From positions 372,001-436,000 of the forward strand of contig NZ_LMHV01000001.1 of NCBI RefSeq assembly GCF_001429725.1: a stretch of DNA of 64,000 nt. The letters are read 5' to 3'. The position numbers and the translations under genes are program-made. Below the pieces are notes generated by a model. That model was not told the origin of the DNA, searched no databases, and worked only from the letters and a program-made list of their open reading frames with translations. Each line of letters opens with the position of its first letter. Position 1 is the first letter of the stretch. Positions 36,594 through 48,015 of this stretch are shown in pieces. This stretch comes from Rhizobium sp. Root708. Lineage in GTDB: Bacteria; Pseudomonadota; Alphaproteobacteria; Rhizobiales; Rhizobiaceae.

Positions 36594-39224
36594 ATGGCTA
36601 CCGAACGTTATAACCCGCGCGATGCAGAGCCTCGCTGGCAGCAGAAATGGAACGAGGAGAGGGTCTTCGAGACCGACAACAACGATCCGCGGGACAAGTA
36701 CTATGTGCTTGAAATGTTTCCGTATCCTTCCGGCCGTATCCATATGGGGCACGTCCGGAACTACGCCATGGGCGACGTCGTAGCGCGCTACAAGCGCGCG
36801 CGCGGTTGCAACGTGCTGCATCCGATGGGCTGGGACGCATTCGGTATGCCGGCCGAAAACGCTGCCATGGAACGCGGCGTGCATCCGGCTGCCTGGACGT
36901 ACCAGAACATCGCCTCGATGAAGGCGCAGCTGAAGGCAATGGGTCTCTCGCTCGATTGGAGCAGAGAGTTCGCGACCTGCGATGTTGCTTACTATCAGCA
37001 CCAGCAGCATCTCTTCGTGGACTTCCTCGAAAAGGGCCTGGTCTATCGCAAGCAATCAAAGGTGAACTGGGATCCGGTCGACAATACCGTTCTCGCCAAC
37101 GAGCAGGTCATCGACGGACGCGGCTGGCGCTCCGGCGCGCTGGTGGAACAGCGGGAACTGACGCAGTGGTTCTTCAAGATCACGGATTTCAGCCAGGACC
37201 TGCTGGACGCGCTGGATACGCTCGACCAGTGGCCTGAGAAGGTGCGGTTGATGCAGAAGAACTGGATCGGCCGCTCCGAGGGGATGGCGGTCCGCTGGGC
37301 GATCGTTCCCGGCACAGCTCCCTCCGGCGAGAGCGAAGTGACGGTCTACACGACGCGCCCCGACACGCTTTTCGGGGCGTCGTTCCTGGCCATCTCCGCG
37401 GACCATCCGCTCGCCAGGGAGATTGCGGCCAAGAATCCTGCCATTGAAGCATTCTGCGAGGAATGCCGCCGCGCGGGTACGTCGCTTGCGGCCCTGGAAA
37501 CCGCCGAGAAGAAGGGCATCGACACCGGTATCAAGGTGCAGCATCCGCTGGATCCGACCTGGGAATTGCCGGTCTATGTCGCGAACTTTGTATTGATGGA
37601 TTACGGCACGGGCGCCATCTTCGGCTGCCCATCCGGCGACCAGCGCGACCTCGATTTCGCTCGCAGGTATAACCTTCCGGTCGTTCCGGTTGTCATGCCG
37701 ACGGACGGGGACGCAGACACCTTCAGCGTTGGTGATGTTGCCTATGATGGCGACGGCGTCATGATCAATTCCCGCTTCCTCGACGGCAAGACGACGACCG
37801 AAGCATTCGATATCGTTGCTGATCGCCTCACCGCAACCGCTCTTGGCAACCAGCCGCAGGGTGAGCGGAAGGTGAATTTCCGTCTGCGCGACTGGGGTAT
37901 TTCGCGCCAGCGTTATTGGGGATGCCCGATTCCGGTCATTCACTGCGAGGATTGCGGTGTCGTTCCGGTTCCGAAGAAGGACCTGCCGGTAAAACTGCCG
38001 GAAGACGTAACCTTCGATCAGCCCGGCAACCCGCTCGATCGCCATCCGACATGGCGCCACGTCGCTTGCCCGCATTGTGGCAAGGACGCGCGCCGCGAGA
38101 CGGACACGATGGACACCTTCGTGGATTCCAGCTGGTACTTCACCCGCTTTACCGCACCTTGGGAGCAGGTGCCGACCGATGTTCGGGCCGCCAACCACTG
38201 GCTGCCGGTCGATCAGTACATCGGCGGCATTGAGCATGCCATCCTCCACCTCCTCTATTCGCGGTTCTTCACGCGTGCGATGCGCGAAACCGGGCATGTC
38301 GACGTCAAGGAACCCTTCAAAGGCCTCTTTACGCAGGGCATGGTGGTCCACGAGACCTATAGCCGTGGCGCCGGCATGAGCCGCGAGTGGGTTGCGCCTG
38401 CGGATATCCGTATAGAGGAACAGGACGGCAAGCGCCGCGCCTATCTTCTTTCGAATAGCGAAGAGATTTCGATCGGATCGATCGAGAAGATGTCGAAGTC
38501 GAAGAAGAACGTCGTCGACCCCGATGACATCATCGCTTCCTATGGCGCCGACACTGCACGCTTCTTCGTGCTGTCGGATTCACCGCCTGAGCGCGACGTC
38601 ATCTGGTCGGAGGCCGGTGTGGAGGGCGCACATCGCTTCACGCAGCGCCTCTGGCGCCTGGTTTCCGAGGCTGCCGAGAACCTGGGCGATGTCCAGGCGA
38701 CTCCGGCTAAGGAAGGCGATGCGCTAGCGATCTCCCAGATCGCTCACAAGACGCTGAAAGCCGTCCAGAACGACTACGACAAGCTCTGGTTCAACAAGGC
38801 CGTCGCGCGGATCTACGAACTGGTGAACGCTCTGGCAGCGCCGTTGAGCAACGTCGCCGCCGGTAAGGCTAGCGACGACTATCGTGCTGCCGTAAAGGAT
38901 GCGACCGAAATCCTCATTCAGCTGGTTGCTCCGATGACGCCGCATCTGGCCGAGGAATGCTGGGCAACGCTCGGCTCCGGCGGCATGCTCGCCAAGCAGC
39001 CTTGGCCGACGTTCGAAGATAGCTTGGTCACCGAGAACGACGTCGTCCTGCCGGTACAGATCAATGGCAAGAAGCGCGCTGAATTGACAATCTCGCGCGA
39101 CGCAGATCAGAATGCCGTTAGCGAGGCTGCGCTTGCCTTGGACGAGGTCAAGAAGGTCTTGAACGGTCAGGCACCAAAGAAGATCATCGTGGTTCCGCAA
39201 AGGATTGTGAACATTGTCGTCTAG
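36594..39224 (+). CDS. leuS: Leucyl-tRNA synthetase
   Basis: An 876-residue class I synthetase. The HMGH signature is at 50-53 in [13 protein letters not shown], and KMSKS at 632-636 in [13 protein letters not shown]. The CP1 editing domain is present ([15 protein letters not shown], with the [15 protein letters not shown] segment). Size is typical. It begins a tight operon: the lptE start overlaps its last codons and holA follows by ten bases, an arrangement common in proteobacteria. Confidence 0.98.
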   Translation: MATERYNPRDAEPRWQQKWNEERVFETDNNDPRDKYYVLEMFPYPSGRIHMGHVRNYAMGDVVARYKRARGCNVLHPMGWDAFGMPAENAAMERGVHPAAWTYQNIASMKAQLKAMGLSLDWSREFATCDVAYYQHQQHLFVDFLEKGLVYRKQSKVNWDPVDNTVLANEQVIDGRGWRSGALVEQRELTQWFFKITDFSQDLLDALDTLDQWPEKVRLMQKNWIGRSEGMAVRWAIVPGTAPSGESEVTVYTTRPDTLFGASFLAISADHPLAREIAAKNPAIEAFCEECRRAGTSLAALETAEKKGIDTGIKVQHPLDPTWELPVYVANFVLMDYGTGAIFGCPSGDQRDLDFARRYNLPVVPVVMPTDGDADTFSVGDVAYDGDGVMINSRFLDGKTTTEAFDIVADRLTATALGNQPQGERKVNFRLRDWGISRQRYWGCPIPVIHCEDCGVVPVPKKDLPVKLPEDVTFDQPGNPLDRHPTWRHVACPHCGKDARRETDTMDTFVDSSWYFTRFTAPWEQVPTDVRAANHWLPVDQYIGGIEHAILHLLYSRFFTRAMRETGHVDVKEPFKGLFTQGMVVHETYSRGAGMSREWVAPADIRIEEQDGKRRAYLLSNSEEISIGSIEKMSKSKKNVVDPDDIIASYGADTARFFVLSDSPPERDVIWSEAGVEGAHRFTQRLWRLVSEAAENLGDVQATPAKEGDALAISQIAHKTLKAVQNDYDKLWFNKAVARIYELVNALAAPLSNVAAGKASDDYRAAVKDATEILIQLVAPMTPHLAEECWATLGSGGMLAKQPWPTFEDSLVTENDVVLPVQINGKKRAELTISRDADQNAVSEAALALDEVKKVLNGQAPKKIIVVPQRIVNIVV

Positions 39225-39735
39225 AATCGCTTCGAAGCTGGCTCGCCGCGTAGGCCTCGCGGCAACGCTGGCAGCCACGGTTTTTCTTGCCAGTTGCCAG
39301 GTTCGGCCGCTGTATTCCGAAAGCTCCGGCGTTGCAGGAAAGCTTGAATCCGTTGCCTTCTCTGAAGCAACAAATCGCGTCGAGCAGGAAGTCAGAAACC
39401 GATTGATCTTCCTCGCCTCGCGTGGCGCAGGCGAGCCGGCGAACGCCGACTACAAGGTGGAGTTCAATGCGAAGTCGAGCGTCATCGGCACCCTGCTGAT
39501 CGCCTCTTCCGACACCTCGCGCGCCGGCCGTGCGACCGTCAGCGTCGACTACACACTGAAATCGAGCAAGGACGATCATGTGATTAAGGCGGGCAACCGT
39601 TCGGTCACCGCGCTCGTGGATTTCCCTGCCCAGGAATTCGCGAAGCAACGCGCGATTCGAGACGCCGAAGATCGCGCTTCGCGCGAAGCAGCGGAATTGG
39701 TTGGAGCTGATATAGCCGCCGCGCTCGGCCGATAG
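39214..39735 (+). CDS. lptE: LPS-assembly lipoprotein LptE
   Basis: A 173-residue outer-membrane lipoprotein that plugs the LptD barrel delivering lipopolysaccharide. The signal peptide ends in the lipobox FLASC, so Cys28 should be lipidated; QVRPLYS follows, as in alphaproteobacterial members. The only start giving a full signal peptide is TTG at 39214, overlapping leuS by 11 bases, so translation probably depends on leuS ribosomes. Sequence conservation in this family is low; position between leuS and holA supports the call. Confidence 0.88.
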   Translation: MSSRIASKLARRVGLAATLAATVFLASCQVRPLYSESSGVAGKLESVAFSEATNRVEQEVRNRLIFLASRGAGEPANADYKVEFNAKSSVIGTLLIASSDTSRAGRATVSVDYTLKSSKDDHVIKAGNRSVTALVDFPAQEFAKQRAIRDAEDRASREAAELVGADIAAALGR

Positions 39736-39745
39736 GAGCACTTGT

Positions 39746-40780
39746 GTGGCGGAAATAAAATCGCATGAGTTTGAGGGTTTCCTCGATAAGTCCGCCCGCA
39801 ACTACCGCATTTTCGTTATCTACGGCCCAGATCGGGGGCTCGTTTCCGAGCGAGCCACCCAGATAGCCGCACGCACCGGCGTAGCACTTGATGATCCGTT
39901 TTCGCTGATCAAACTTGACATCGCCGACCTGCAGCGCGACCAGGGACGTCTTCTGGATGAGGCCGGAGCGATCGGCCTTTTCGGCGGCGACAAGCTGATC
40001 TGGATTCGCGGCGGTGCCAACGAAAAATACCTAGCCGATTCGCTTGAGACTCTGGCGGCAAAGCCTCCGGAAGCAACGCACATCATCGTTGAAGCAGGTG
40101 ACCTCAAGAAGGGATCGCTGCTTCGAAAGATTGTCGAGCCTTCTCGCCAGATCGCCGTCATTCCCTGCTATGCCGACGATGCGCGCGCGTTGAACGCGCT
40201 GATAGACCGGGAGCTCAGCGAGCCCGGCCTTCGGATTACGCCCGCAGCCCGGCAGGCCCTCGTAGAGTTGATCGGCGGAGACCGTATCGCCTCTCGCAAT
40301 GAGCTCAGGAAACTCGTCCTTTATTGCCTCGGCCGTGAGACCATCGAAGAACATCACGTTACTGACATCATCGGCGACGCGAGCGCCATTTCCGTCGATG
40401 ACGCGGTCGATGCCATTCTCAGCGGCAATTCAAACGCCTTTCTGCATGCCATGCAGAAGATCATAAGCTCGAAGACTACCGTTTTTCTGGTTCTCCAGGG
40501 ATGCCTGCGGCAATTCCAGCTCATGGATTCGATGAGGATCGAGATGGACGAAAAGCGCATCCCGTCCGGGCAGGTTATGCAGACGCTCGGAAGACATATC
40601 CACTTTCGGCGCAAGCCGATCTTGGAACAGGCACTGAGGACCTGGTCTGCCGACGCCATTGCCCGCGAAATGAACCGGTTACAATCTGCAATCCTGCAGA
40701 CGCGCATGCGGGCATCGTTGGAAGATACAATCGCGCTTCAGACGCTCCTGTCAACGACGCTGCAATCCGCGCGCCGCTGA
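39746..40780 (+). CDS. holA: DNA polymerase III delta subunit
   Basis: A 344-residue clamp-loader subunit that opens the beta sliding clamp. The N-terminal IYGPDRGLVSERATQIA is the AAA+-like nucleotide loop region (degenerate, as expected for delta), and LVELIGGDRIASRNELRKL is the family's central motif. It starts at GTG 39746, ten bases after lptE. Its stop lies one base from the end of the convergent parB gene. Confidence 0.93.
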   Translation: MAEIKSHEFEGFLDKSARNYRIFVIYGPDRGLVSERATQIAARTGVALDDPFSLIKLDIADLQRDQGRLLDEAGAIGLFGGDKLIWIRGGANEKYLADSLETLAAKPPEATHIIVEAGDLKKGSLLRKIVEPSRQIAVIPCYADDARALNALIDRELSEPGLRITPAARQALVELIGGDRIASRNELRKLVLYCLGRETIEEHHVTDIIGDASAISVDDAVDAILSGNSNAFLHAMQKIISSKTTVFLVLQGCLRQFQLMDSMRIEMDEKRIPSGQVMQTLGRHIHFRRKPILEQALRTWSADAIAREMNRLQSAILQTRMRASLEDTIALQTLLSTTLQSARR

Positions 40781-40781
40781 C

Positions 40782-41666
40782 CTAACGCCGCTCCAAGAGC
40801 CGGCATATTTCCTCCAGCTGCTCCAGCGACTTGTAAGAAATACGGACCTGGCCACCAGTGGCCTTGTGGTTGATGGTCACATCCAGACCAAGGGCGTCCG
40901 AAAGCGTCCGCTCGAGAGCGAGCGTGTCGGAATCCTTCTGATCTCGCTGCTGTGCCGCCAGTTTCGGTTCCGACTGCGCCTTGATGTCGTTCTGCGCCAG
41001 TCGCTCGGCGTCGCGCACTGACATCCCCTTGGAAACGATCGTGCGTGCAAGGCTCGACGGATCGGAAGTGGAGACGAGGGCACGGGCATGGCCGGCGGAA
41101 AGACTGCCGGCGGCCAACATGTCGCGCACAGGGTCGGGAAGCTTGAGCAGACGAAGGGAATTCGCCACATGACTTCTGCTCTTGCCGATAATCTCACCGA
41201 GATCATTCTGCGTATAGCCATATTCCGCGATTAGCTGTTCGTACCCAAGCGCTTCTTCCAGCGCATTGAGATCGGAACGTTGAACATTTTCAACAATTGC
41301 GATCTCAAGAGCAGTCTTGTCGTCAACGTCTCGTACGATAACAGGGATCTCTACGAGGCCCGCCAACTGCGCCGCCCGCCAACGTCTTTCGCCGGCTATG
41401 ATTTCGTATCGCTCCGCGGACAGCGTGCGCACGACGACCGGCTGAACGATACCATGCTGACGGATAGAGCTTGCCAGATCGTGGAGCTCGGAATCATCAA
41501 AGAAACGACGTGGGTTACGTGGGTTTCTGCTGATGAACTCGATAGGAACCAAACGATCAGCGCTGACTGAAGGACGCGCAGCTTCCGCGGGGACCGGCTG
41601 ATCCATTTCGCCGATCAACGCCGCCAAGCCGCGTCCGAGCCGTCTTTTCGAGACATCATCGTTCAT
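40782..41666 (-). CDS. parB: Chromosome-partitioning protein ParB
   Basis: A 294-residue CTP-dependent DNA clamp that loads at parS. The N-terminal ParA-interacting segment RRLGRGLAALIGE is followed by the CTP-binding core with GERRWRAAQLAGL and ENVQRSDLNALEEA. A helix-turn-helix, TQNDLGEIIGKSRSHVANSL, recognises parS, and a C-terminal dimerisation domain follows. The gene is 25 bases downstream of parA. Five parS or parS-like 16-mers lie between 33990 and 51454, consistent with a functional local ParABS system. Confidence 0.97.
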   Translation of the reverse strand: MNDDVSKRRLGRGLAALIGEMDQPVPAEAARPSVSADRLVPIEFISRNPRNPRRFFDDSELHDLASSIRQHGIVQPVVVRTLSAERYEIIAGERRWRAAQLAGLVEIPVIVRDVDDKTALEIAIVENVQRSDLNALEEALGYEQLIAEYGYTQNDLGEIIGKSRSHVANSLRLLKLPDPVRDMLAAGSLSAGHARALVSTSDPSSLARTIVSKGMSVRDAERLAQNDIKAQSEPKLAAQQRDQKDSDTLALERTLSDALGLDVTINHKATGGQVRISYKSLEQLEEICRLLERR

Positions 41667-41697
41667 AACAGGTACTCGCCGCTAACGTTGGTCTTGT

Positions 41698-42492
41698 CTA
41701 CGCCGCCAGACGCTGCCGTTCGCGCTGGATAACTTCCGAGGCGAGCTGCAGATAGGCCTGACTTCCAGCGCACTTGAGATCGTAAAGGATAGCCGGCTTG
41801 CCATACGAAGGCGCTTCCGACACCCGAACGTTCCGAGGAATTAACGTATGATAAACCTTTTCGCCGAGGTGCGTCCGAACATCGGTCACAACCTGCTGCG
41901 CCAGATTATTTCTAGAATCGAACATCGTTAGAACGATGCCCTGAATATCAAGGTTCGGATTCACGGTCTTGCGAACCTGGTCGACCGTCTCCAGCAGCTG
42001 GCTCAGACCTTCCAATGCGAAAAATTCGCACTGAAGCGGCACCAAAACCGAGTGCGCAGCCGCCATTGCATTCATGGTCAGCAGGTTGAATGAGGGAGGG
42101 CAGTCGACGAGAATATACGAGAACCGAAACGCATCGTCGGACGCCAGCGCCTTCTTCAATTTGAAGACACGGTCGCTCTGCTGGCTGATCTCCATCTCGA
42201 CGCCAAGCAAATCCATCGTTGACGGCACGATGAAAAGATTTGGAACCGCCGTCTCTTGCGCCACCTCAAAAATACCATTGTCGCCCAATAAAAGATCGTA
42301 GGAAGACAGTCGGCGGTGCTTTCTATCGATCCCCAACCCTGTGCTGGCGTTGCCCTGTGGGTCGAGATCAACGATGAGCACACGTTCACCGATAGCAGCG
42401 AGCGCCGTGGCGAGATTAATGGCAGTCGTCGTCTTACCAACGCCACCCTTCTGGTTTGCAATCGTGATGATGCGATTTCGTTCAGCAACCAT
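41698..42492 (-). CDS. parA: Chromosome-partitioning ATPase ParA
   Basis: A 264-residue deviant Walker-type ATPase that pulls ParB-parS complexes apart. KGGVGKTTT (Lys15, Lys20) is the deviant Walker A box, and VLIVDLDPQGN and ILVDCPPSFN are the A' and B boxes. ATG at 42492 is preferred; a TTG two codons earlier is possible. It follows rsmG closely (18 bases) and precedes parB. Some databases call the family Soj. Confidence 0.97.
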   Translation of the reverse strand: MVAERNRIITIANQKGGVGKTTTAINLATALAAIGERVLIVDLDPQGNASTGLGIDRKHRRLSSYDLLLGDNGIFEVAQETAVPNLFIVPSTMDLLGVEMEISQQSDRVFKLKKALASDDAFRFSYILVDCPPSFNLLTMNAMAAAHSVLVPLQCEFFALEGLSQLLETVDQVRKTVNPNLDIQGIVLTMFDSRNNLAQQVVTDVRTHLGEKVYHTLIPRNVRVSEAPSYGKPAILYDLKCAGSQAYLQLASEVIQRERQRLAA

Positions 42493-42510
42493 GCTCAAGT
42501 GCCCGATCTG

Positions 42511-43128
42511 TTAGCCCAAACGCCGGAGGTTGAATATTTCCAACACCACAGATTCACGTTCGACGGCGCTATTGTGTTCTAGCAGATCGAATGACCAGCC
42601 ACTACGGGCTTTCTCGATCTCGGCCCGATAATCCCGGCCTTTATGGAGATATGACCTTAATTCCGAATTCTCCAAGGACCAAGGCTCGATGTAACCGAAT
42701 AACCCATTTAGATCGGAGAGCGCCCGAGCCGAGACAAAATTAGCTTTGTGAACAATGGTTGGAGCTTCCTCGATCCGAACCGGATGAACCGATCCGCGCG
42801 CACTTGTCTCCCTGAGAGCAGTTCTCAGGAACGCAGCCTTCTTGTTGTTGCTCTCGACGAGATTGACCCAGCCGTCGCCGATTTCTGCCAGGAAGATCGC
42901 GGTTATGATACCCGGAAAGCCGCCACCGCTACCGAGATCAAGCCAGGCCCCGGAGTTCGACTGCAACTGAAAGATCTGAGCACTGTCCGCAATGTGCCTG
43001 CTCCACATATCGCTGATCGTGGAGGGAGCCGTAAGATTGATCGCCTTCGCCCAACGCTGAAACAGCGCGGCAAAATGCTCCAACCGTTCCTGTGTTTCAC
43101 GTGAAACACGCCGACCGTTCAAATTCAT
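42511..43128 (-). CDS. rsmG: 16S rRNA (guanine-N7) methyltransferase RsmG
   Basis: A 205-residue SAM-dependent enzyme (formerly GidB) that methylates G527 of 16S rRNA; loss gives low-level streptomycin resistance in other bacteria. [12 protein letters not shown] near residue 64 is the SAM loop. Its tenth codon region (VSRETQE) contains the perfect parS site on the DNA level. It lies between mnmG and parA in the conserved order mnmE-mnmG-rsmG-parA-parB. Confidence 0.95.
   Translation of the reverse strand: MNLNGRRVSRETQERLEHFAALFQRWAKAINLTAPSTISDMWSRHIADSAQIFQLQSNSGAWLDLGSGGGFPGIITAIFLAEIGDGWVNLVESNNKKAAFLRTALRETSARGSVHPVRIEEAPTIVHKANFVSARALSDLNGLFGYIEPWSLENSELRSYLHKGRDYRAEIEKARSGWSFDLLEHNSAVERESVVLEIFNLRRLG
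43093..43108. other. parS site, perfect consensus
   Basis: TGTTTCACGTGAAACA matches the bacterial parS 16-mer exactly, and the palindrome extends one base each side (43092-43109). It lies inside the first codons of rsmG, where the coding strand encodes Ser-Arg-Glu-Thr. It is the likely primary ParB loading site. Confidence 0.93.
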
Positions 43129-43163
43129 ACCAGGACTCTCAAATAGTGTACTTCAGCAATCGT

Positions 43164-45026
43164 CTAAGCCGCATTCTCGGCTCGGCGGAGGTGAACGAGC
43201 AGCAACGAGACGGCTGCAGGCGTCATCCCGTCAATGCGGGTCGCCTGCGCAATGTCATATGGCCTGGCCATACTAAGCTTGTGCTTAAGCTCGTTCGACA
43301 ATCCAGACAAACCATCAAAGTCGAAATCTGCAGGAATAGTCCTGTCCTCATCCCGCTTGATGTGCCGAATATCAGCTGACTGGCGCTCCATATAGACGGC
43401 ATAACTCGCCTCAATTTCCAATGCCTCGCCGATCGGCCGCTCAATCTCGTTCAGCGTGGGCCAGACTGATGAAAGGACATCGAGCGAGAAATCTGGATAC
43501 GCCAGCAGTTCGTATGCCGTGCGGCGTTGCCCATCCAAATTGAGCCTCAGGCCGGCGCGTCGCGCTTCATTCGGCGTAACGGCCAACGACTTCAGTTCAT
43601 CCCGAAACGCCGAGAGTTTGTTCTCGTAACGTGAGAAGCGCTCGGCTCGCTCCTGCGACGCCAGCCCTATCTTAATCGCCAATGGAGTAAGCCGCACATC
43701 CGCATTGTCCGCTCGCAGCGACAATCGGTATTCGGCGCGAGACGTGAACATCCGATAGGGCTCGGCAACACCGCGCGATGTGAGATCATCGATCATAACG
43801 CCAATATAGGAATCGGTTCGGCTGAACCGGATCGCTTCCTGGTCACCGGCCAGGCGCGCCGCATTCAGTCCGGCGACTAGGCCTTGAGCCGCGGCTTCCT
43901 CGTAACCGGTCGTGCCATTGATCTGCCCAGCCAGGAAAAGACCATTCATCTTCTTGACTTCAAGAGAGGGCTTCAGTTCGCGCGGATCGACATGGTCATA
44001 CTCGATCGCATAACCGTGCTGGAGCACCTCAACGTGTTCGAGCCCGGGAACCGTTCGTATGAACGCGTCCTGGATTTCGGCGGGGAGGGAGGTCGAGATG
44101 CCGTTTGGATAGACAGTGTCGTCATCCAACCCTTCCGGCTCCAAGAAAATCTGGTGCCCATCGCGCTCGCCGAACTTGACCAGTTTATCTTCGATCGAGG
44201 GGCAATAGCGAGGTCCAACGCCTTCAATCTGGCCGGAATACATTGCAGAGCGCTTCAAATTGTCGACGATGATGCGATGAGTCGCATCGGTGGTACGAGT
44301 CACGCCGCATTCGATCTGCGTATTTGTAATTCGATCGGTCATGAAAGAGAACGGGACAGCGTCCACATCCGCGCCCTGACGCCCCACGGACGCCCAGTCG
44401 ATCGTCTTGCCATTCAATCGCGCCGGCGTCCCGGTCTTGAGTCGACCAAGCCGCAGACCGAGACCGAGCAACGTCTGCGACAAGCCCAAACTTGGCTCTT
44501 CGCCCACGCGACCCGCAGGGATCTTCTTGTCCCCGATATGGATCAAGCCGCGGAGGAAAGTGCCTGTCGTCAGGACGACGGCTCCACAGGAGAGCCTCCG
44601 GCTATCTTTCATAACAACAGCGGCGACGCGTTCATCGCGTATATCGACGTCGTGGGCGTCACCCTCGACAATCGTCAGATTTGGTATCGATTCGATCGCC
44701 GCCAACATCGCCAAACGATAGAGCTTGCGATCCGCCTGCGTCCGAGGGCCGCGAACTGCAGGTCCCTTCTTCCGATTAAGCATACGGAACTGGATGCCAC
44801 CGAGATCGGCAACGCGGCCCATCAAGCCGTCGAGTGCATCCACTTCGCGAACGAGATGCCCTTTACCCAGGCCGCCGATTGCCGGGTTACACGACATCAC
44901 CCCGATCGTATCTTTTCGGTGAGTGACGAGAGCTGTCCTCGCGCCCAGGCGTGCAGAAGCGGCCGCAGCTTCGCAGCCAGCATGTCCGCCACCGATGACG
45001 ATGACATCGAACTGGGACGTGGTCAT
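43164..45026 (-). CDS. mnmG: tRNA uridine-5-carboxymethylaminomethyl modification enzyme MnmG
   Basis: A 620-residue FAD protein (GidA) that with MnmE modifies the wobble uridine of several tRNAs. [14 protein letters not shown] near residue 10 is the FAD-binding loop; LTTGTFLRG and [14 protein letters not shown] are family segments. The ATG at 45026 has GGAG upstream; a longer frame to 45089 runs through a parS-like site and is unlikely. A 463-codon frame on the opposite strand is only a shadow of this gene. Confidence 0.97.
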   Translation of the reverse strand: MTTSQFDVIVIGGGHAGCEAAAASARLGARTALVTHRKDTIGVMSCNPAIGGLGKGHLVREVDALDGLMGRVADLGGIQFRMLNRKKGPAVRGPRTQADRKLYRLAMLAAIESIPNLTIVEGDAHDVDIRDERVAAVVMKDSRRLSCGAVVLTTGTFLRGLIHIGDKKIPAGRVGEEPSLGLSQTLLGLGLRLGRLKTGTPARLNGKTIDWASVGRQGADVDAVPFSFMTDRITNTQIECGVTRTTDATHRIIVDNLKRSAMYSGQIEGVGPRYCPSIEDKLVKFGERDGHQIFLEPEGLDDDTVYPNGISTSLPAEIQDAFIRTVPGLEHVEVLQHGYAIEYDHVDPRELKPSLEVKKMNGLFLAGQINGTTGYEEAAAQGLVAGLNAARLAGDQEAIRFSRTDSYIGVMIDDLTSRGVAEPYRMFTSRAEYRLSLRADNADVRLTPLAIKIGLASQERAERFSRYENKLSAFRDELKSLAVTPNEARRAGLRLNLDGQRRTAYELLAYPDFSLDVLSSVWPTLNEIERPIGEALEIEASYAVYMERQSADIRHIKRDEDRTIPADFDFDGLSGLSNELKHKLSMARPYDIAQATRIDGMTPAAVSLLLVHLRRAENAA

Positions 45027-45081
45027 TCTAGAACTCCTGAGATGACCCCGGTCATGAGGGATGTGCTCTCGCGAGTCAAGA

Positions 45082-45097
45082 CGTTTCACGTGAAACG
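45082..45097. other. parS-like site between mnmE and mnmG
   Basis: CGTTTCACGTGAAACG keeps the full 14-base core of parS and differs only at the symmetric outermost bases. The palindrome extends to 18 bases (45081-45098). It is the only fully intergenic copy. Confidence 0.75.
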
Positions 45098-45121
45098 TCG
45101 GATTTTAAACACGGCGCTATG

Positions 45122-45137
45122 TGTTTCACGTGAATCA
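45122..45137. other. parS-like site overlapping the mnmE stop codon
   Basis: Read on the minus strand this is TGATTCACGTGAAACA, one mismatch (position 3) from parS; its first three bases are the mnmE TGA stop. The identical 16-mer recurs at 51439-51454 on the plus strand. Confidence 0.65.
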
Positions 45138-46448
45138 TTTGCCGATGCAGAACTCACCGAAGATTACGTCCAAAAGGTTCTCGACATCGACACGACCGGT
45201 GACGCGGCCAAGTGCATCCGAAGCCACTCTCAGATCCTCGGCCCGCAGGTCCAGTGGCCTTTCGGAATCCAATAGCGCCGCTCTTACTGCCCTTAAACAT
45301 TCCGTAAGCGAATCTTTATGTCGTCGGCGATTCGGAATCGCCAGCGATTGAACGCGCACCTTGGATTCAAGCGCGGTCGTCATCAGCTGTATCAGCTCCG
45401 ACAGACCTTCGCCGGTCTCAACAGAGATCACTACGTCGTACGTTCCATGGCTTGAGGGTTGAAGATCCCCCTTTGTCCCGATACGCAGCGCGCCGGCGGG
45501 GCCATCGTGGACCCGCGCAACAGCCGAGCTATCCTCAAGATAGAGCACAAGATCAGCCTTTGCGATCTCTTGACGGGCGCGCCTTATGCCCTCGCGTTCA
45601 ACCACCTCTTCAGTATCCCGCAGGCCAGCGGTGTCCGAGAGTCGGACAAGGTATCCATCGATATTCAGGTCTGTACTCAGGACGTCGCGTGTCGTGCCGG
45701 CTATGTCAGTAACGATTGCCACGTCGCGGCGGACGAGAGCATTCATCAGGCTCGACTTGCCGGCGTTCGGTTCCCCCGCAATCACCACCTTGAATCCGTC
45801 GCGAATGATCTCACCCGCCTCCGCGTCGCGCAGATGTTGATCAAGTTCAGTCGACAGCAGTTCCATGTCGTCCCATACCTGATCGGAAACCGATCCTGGG
45901 ACATCGTCCTCGTCCGCGAAATCGAGCTCCGCCTCGATCAACGCGCGTCCACGGGTAAGACGATTGGCCCAAGCGCCATAGAGCGCAGACAATCCGCCAC
46001 TGCTATGCTCGACTGCCAGCCGACGCTGCATTTCCGTCTCGGCCGAAATAAGATCCGCCAGCCCCTCAACCTCAACCAAGTCCATTCGGCCGTTAGCGAA
46101 GGCCCGCCGTGAAAACTCCCCAGCCAACGCCTGGCGCGTCTTCGGAAATGTACTCAGCTCCCGGCACAGCGCGTCGACGACTGCGCGGCCGCCATGGAGG
46201 TGGAATTCAACGACATCCTCACCGGTAAACGAGGCCGGGCCGGGAAAGAGCAATACGAGGCCGGAATCAATTGCAAGATCATTACGAGTCCGAATCGTCC
46301 GCAGCGTCGCTTGCCGCGGGGTAGGCAGGAGGCCCGCAAGTCCTATCGTCAATTCTCGAACGGTCGGACCACTTACCCGCACGACCGCAACGCCTGCCGG
46401 CACGGAGCCGCTGGTCAGCGCATAGATTGTATCGTTGAATTCAGCCAT
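45135..46448 (-). CDS. mnmE: tRNA modification GTPase MnmE
   Basis: A 437-residue GTPase, partner of MnmG. The N-terminal folate-binding domain includes [12 protein letters not shown]. The G domain has GEPNAGKSS (225-233), DIAGTTRD (G2) and DTAGLRDT (G3). The C-terminal FCIGK places the conserved Cys434. It is part of the leftward origin-side string; its stop overlaps a parS-like 16-mer. An upstream start is not needed, since the family N-terminus DTIYALTSG follows directly. Confidence 0.97.
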   Translation of the reverse strand: MAEFNDTIYALTSGSVPAGVAVVRVSGPTVRELTIGLAGLLPTPRQATLRTIRTRNDLAIDSGLVLLFPGPASFTGEDVVEFHLHGGRAVVDALCRELSTFPKTRQALAGEFSRRAFANGRMDLVEVEGLADLISAETEMQRRLAVEHSSGGLSALYGAWANRLTRGRALIEAELDFADEDDVPGSVSDQVWDDMELLSTELDQHLRDAEAGEIIRDGFKVVIAGEPNAGKSSLMNALVRRDVAIVTDIAGTTRDVLSTDLNIDGYLVRLSDTAGLRDTEEVVEREGIRRARQEIAKADLVLYLEDSSAVARVHDGPAGALRIGTKGDLQPSSHGTYDVVISVETGEGLSELIQLMTTALESKVRVQSLAIPNRRRHKDSLTECLRAVRAALLDSERPLDLRAEDLRVASDALGRVTGRVDVENLLDVIFGEFCIGK

Positions 46449-46505
46449 CGGTGCACCTGTTCGGTTCGATACCGAATCAATCCGGCGCCAACAAGTATGG
46501 CGCTG

Positions 46506-46541
46506 TAAAAATAGAAAAGCCGACCACTAGCGTGATCGGCC
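46506..46541 (-). terminator. Rho-independent terminator after rho
   Basis: On the minus strand GCCGATCAC pairs with GTGGTCGGC (nine pairs, one wobble) over a four-base loop, followed by TTTTCTATTTTT. It lies 24 bases past the rho stop and should separate rho from mnmE. Confidence 0.8.
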
Positions 46542-46564
46542 TTACCTACGGAATCCGGCTAATG

Positions 46565-47830
46565 TTAGGTATTCATCGACTCGAAGAAATCGCCGTTGTT
46601 CTTCGTCTGCTTTAATTTGTCGATCAGGAACTCGATCGCATCGGTCGTTCCCATCGGCGCGAGGATGCGTCGCAGCACGAAGATTTTCTGGAGATCCTGC
46701 CGCGGAACCAGCAAGTCCTCTTTACGCGTGCCAGACTTGAGAATATCCATCGCCGGGAAGATGCGCTTGTCGGCGACCTTACGATCGAGCACGACTTCCG
46801 AGTTACCGGTACCCTTGAACTCTTCGAAAATCACTTCGTCCATTCGGCTGCCGGTGTCGATCAGCGCCGTTGCGATGATCGTCAACGAACCGCCTTCTTC
46901 GATGTTACGCGCGGCGCCGAAGAAGCGCTTGGGACGCTGCAGAGCGTTCGCATCGACACCACCGGTCAAGACCTTACCGGAGGAGGGGATAACAGTGTTA
47001 TAAGCACGGCCGAGACGGGTGATGGAATCCAGCAGGATGACAACGTCGCGGCCGTGTTCCACGAGACGCTTCGCCTTTTCGATCACCATTTCGGCAACCT
47101 GGACGTGGCGAACTGCGGGCTCGTCGAACGTCGACGAAACAACTTCGCCACGAACTGACCGCTGCATGTCAGTCACTTCTTCGGGACGCTCATCGATCAG
47201 AAGCACGATCAGATAGCATTCCGGATGGTTTGCGGTGATCGAATGCGCGATATTCTGCAACAGCACCGTCTTACCGGTACGCGGCGGAGCTACGATCAGT
47301 CCACGCTGACCTTTGCCCAACGGCGCAACCAGATCGATGACGCGCGGCGAGAGATCCTTCGTCGTCGGAACTTCGAGCTCCATCTTGAAGCGTTCGTTCG
47401 GATAGAGCGGCGTCAGGTTGTCGAAGTGAACCTTGTGACGGATCTTTTCAGGATCGTCGAAGTTGATCGTATTGACCTTCAGCAGCGCGAAATAACGCTC
47501 GCCTTCCTTCGGACCCCGGATCGGACCTTCGACGGTATCGCCTGTCTTCAACGAGAAGCGGCGGATTTGCGATGGTGAGATGTAGATGTCGTCAGGGCCA
47601 GGCAGGTAGTTCGCATTGGCCGACCGCAGGAATCCGAAACCATCCTGGAGCACTTCAACGACGCCTTCGCCGATGATTTCCACATCCTGGCTCGCCAGAA
47701 CCTTGAGTATCGCAAACATCAATTCCTGCTTGCGCATCGTGCTCGCGTTTTCGACTTCAAGTGATTCGGCGAACGCCAACAAATCTGTCGGGGATTTACT
47801 CTTAAGTTCCTGAAGCTTCATTTCAGCCAT
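46565..47830 (-). CDS. rho: Transcription termination factor Rho
   Basis: A 421-residue hexameric RNA helicase. The N-terminal helical part ([18 protein letters not shown]) and cold-shock RNA-binding fold ([20 protein letters not shown]) precede the RecA-like ATPase with [12 protein letters not shown] (Lys187). The Q-loop region [19 protein letters not shown] is intact. The ATG is well supported by the family N-terminus. It has a 185-base leader that contains a 7-bp hairpin (47890-47909). Confidence 0.98.
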   Translation of the reverse strand: MAEMKLQELKSKSPTDLLAFAESLEVENASTMRKQELMFAILKVLASQDVEIIGEGVVEVLQDGFGFLRSANANYLPGPDDIYISPSQIRRFSLKTGDTVEGPIRGPKEGERYFALLKVNTINFDDPEKIRHKVHFDNLTPLYPNERFKMELEVPTTKDLSPRVIDLVAPLGKGQRGLIVAPPRTGKTVLLQNIAHSITANHPECYLIVLLIDERPEEVTDMQRSVRGEVVSSTFDEPAVRHVQVAEMVIEKAKRLVEHGRDVVILLDSITRLGRAYNTVIPSSGKVLTGGVDANALQRPKRFFGAARNIEEGGSLTIIATALIDTGSRMDEVIFEEFKGTGNSEVVLDRKVADKRIFPAMDILKSGTRKEDLLVPRQDLQKIFVLRRILAPMGTTDAIEFLIDKLKQTKNNGDFFESMNT

Positions 47831-48015
47831 GAAGTGACCAATACTCTATATTTTCAAGGGAGAAGGCGATGTTGAAGGCAGTAATCGGCCCTGCGATAAA
47901 GCTCGCAGGCGATTGAACTTTACATACACGCCACAAGGATGAGGTGACGGGAAAATAGCTGCTAAGGTGCCCCGCCGCAAGGGGGCGGCTTAAAATGAAA
48001 TAAATTTAACCCGGT

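Noticed and set aside
43884..45275. 463-codon open frame on the plus strand
   Set aside because: It lies opposite mnmG and the end of mnmE, both secure, and its translation resembles no family; a GC-rich antisense shadow.
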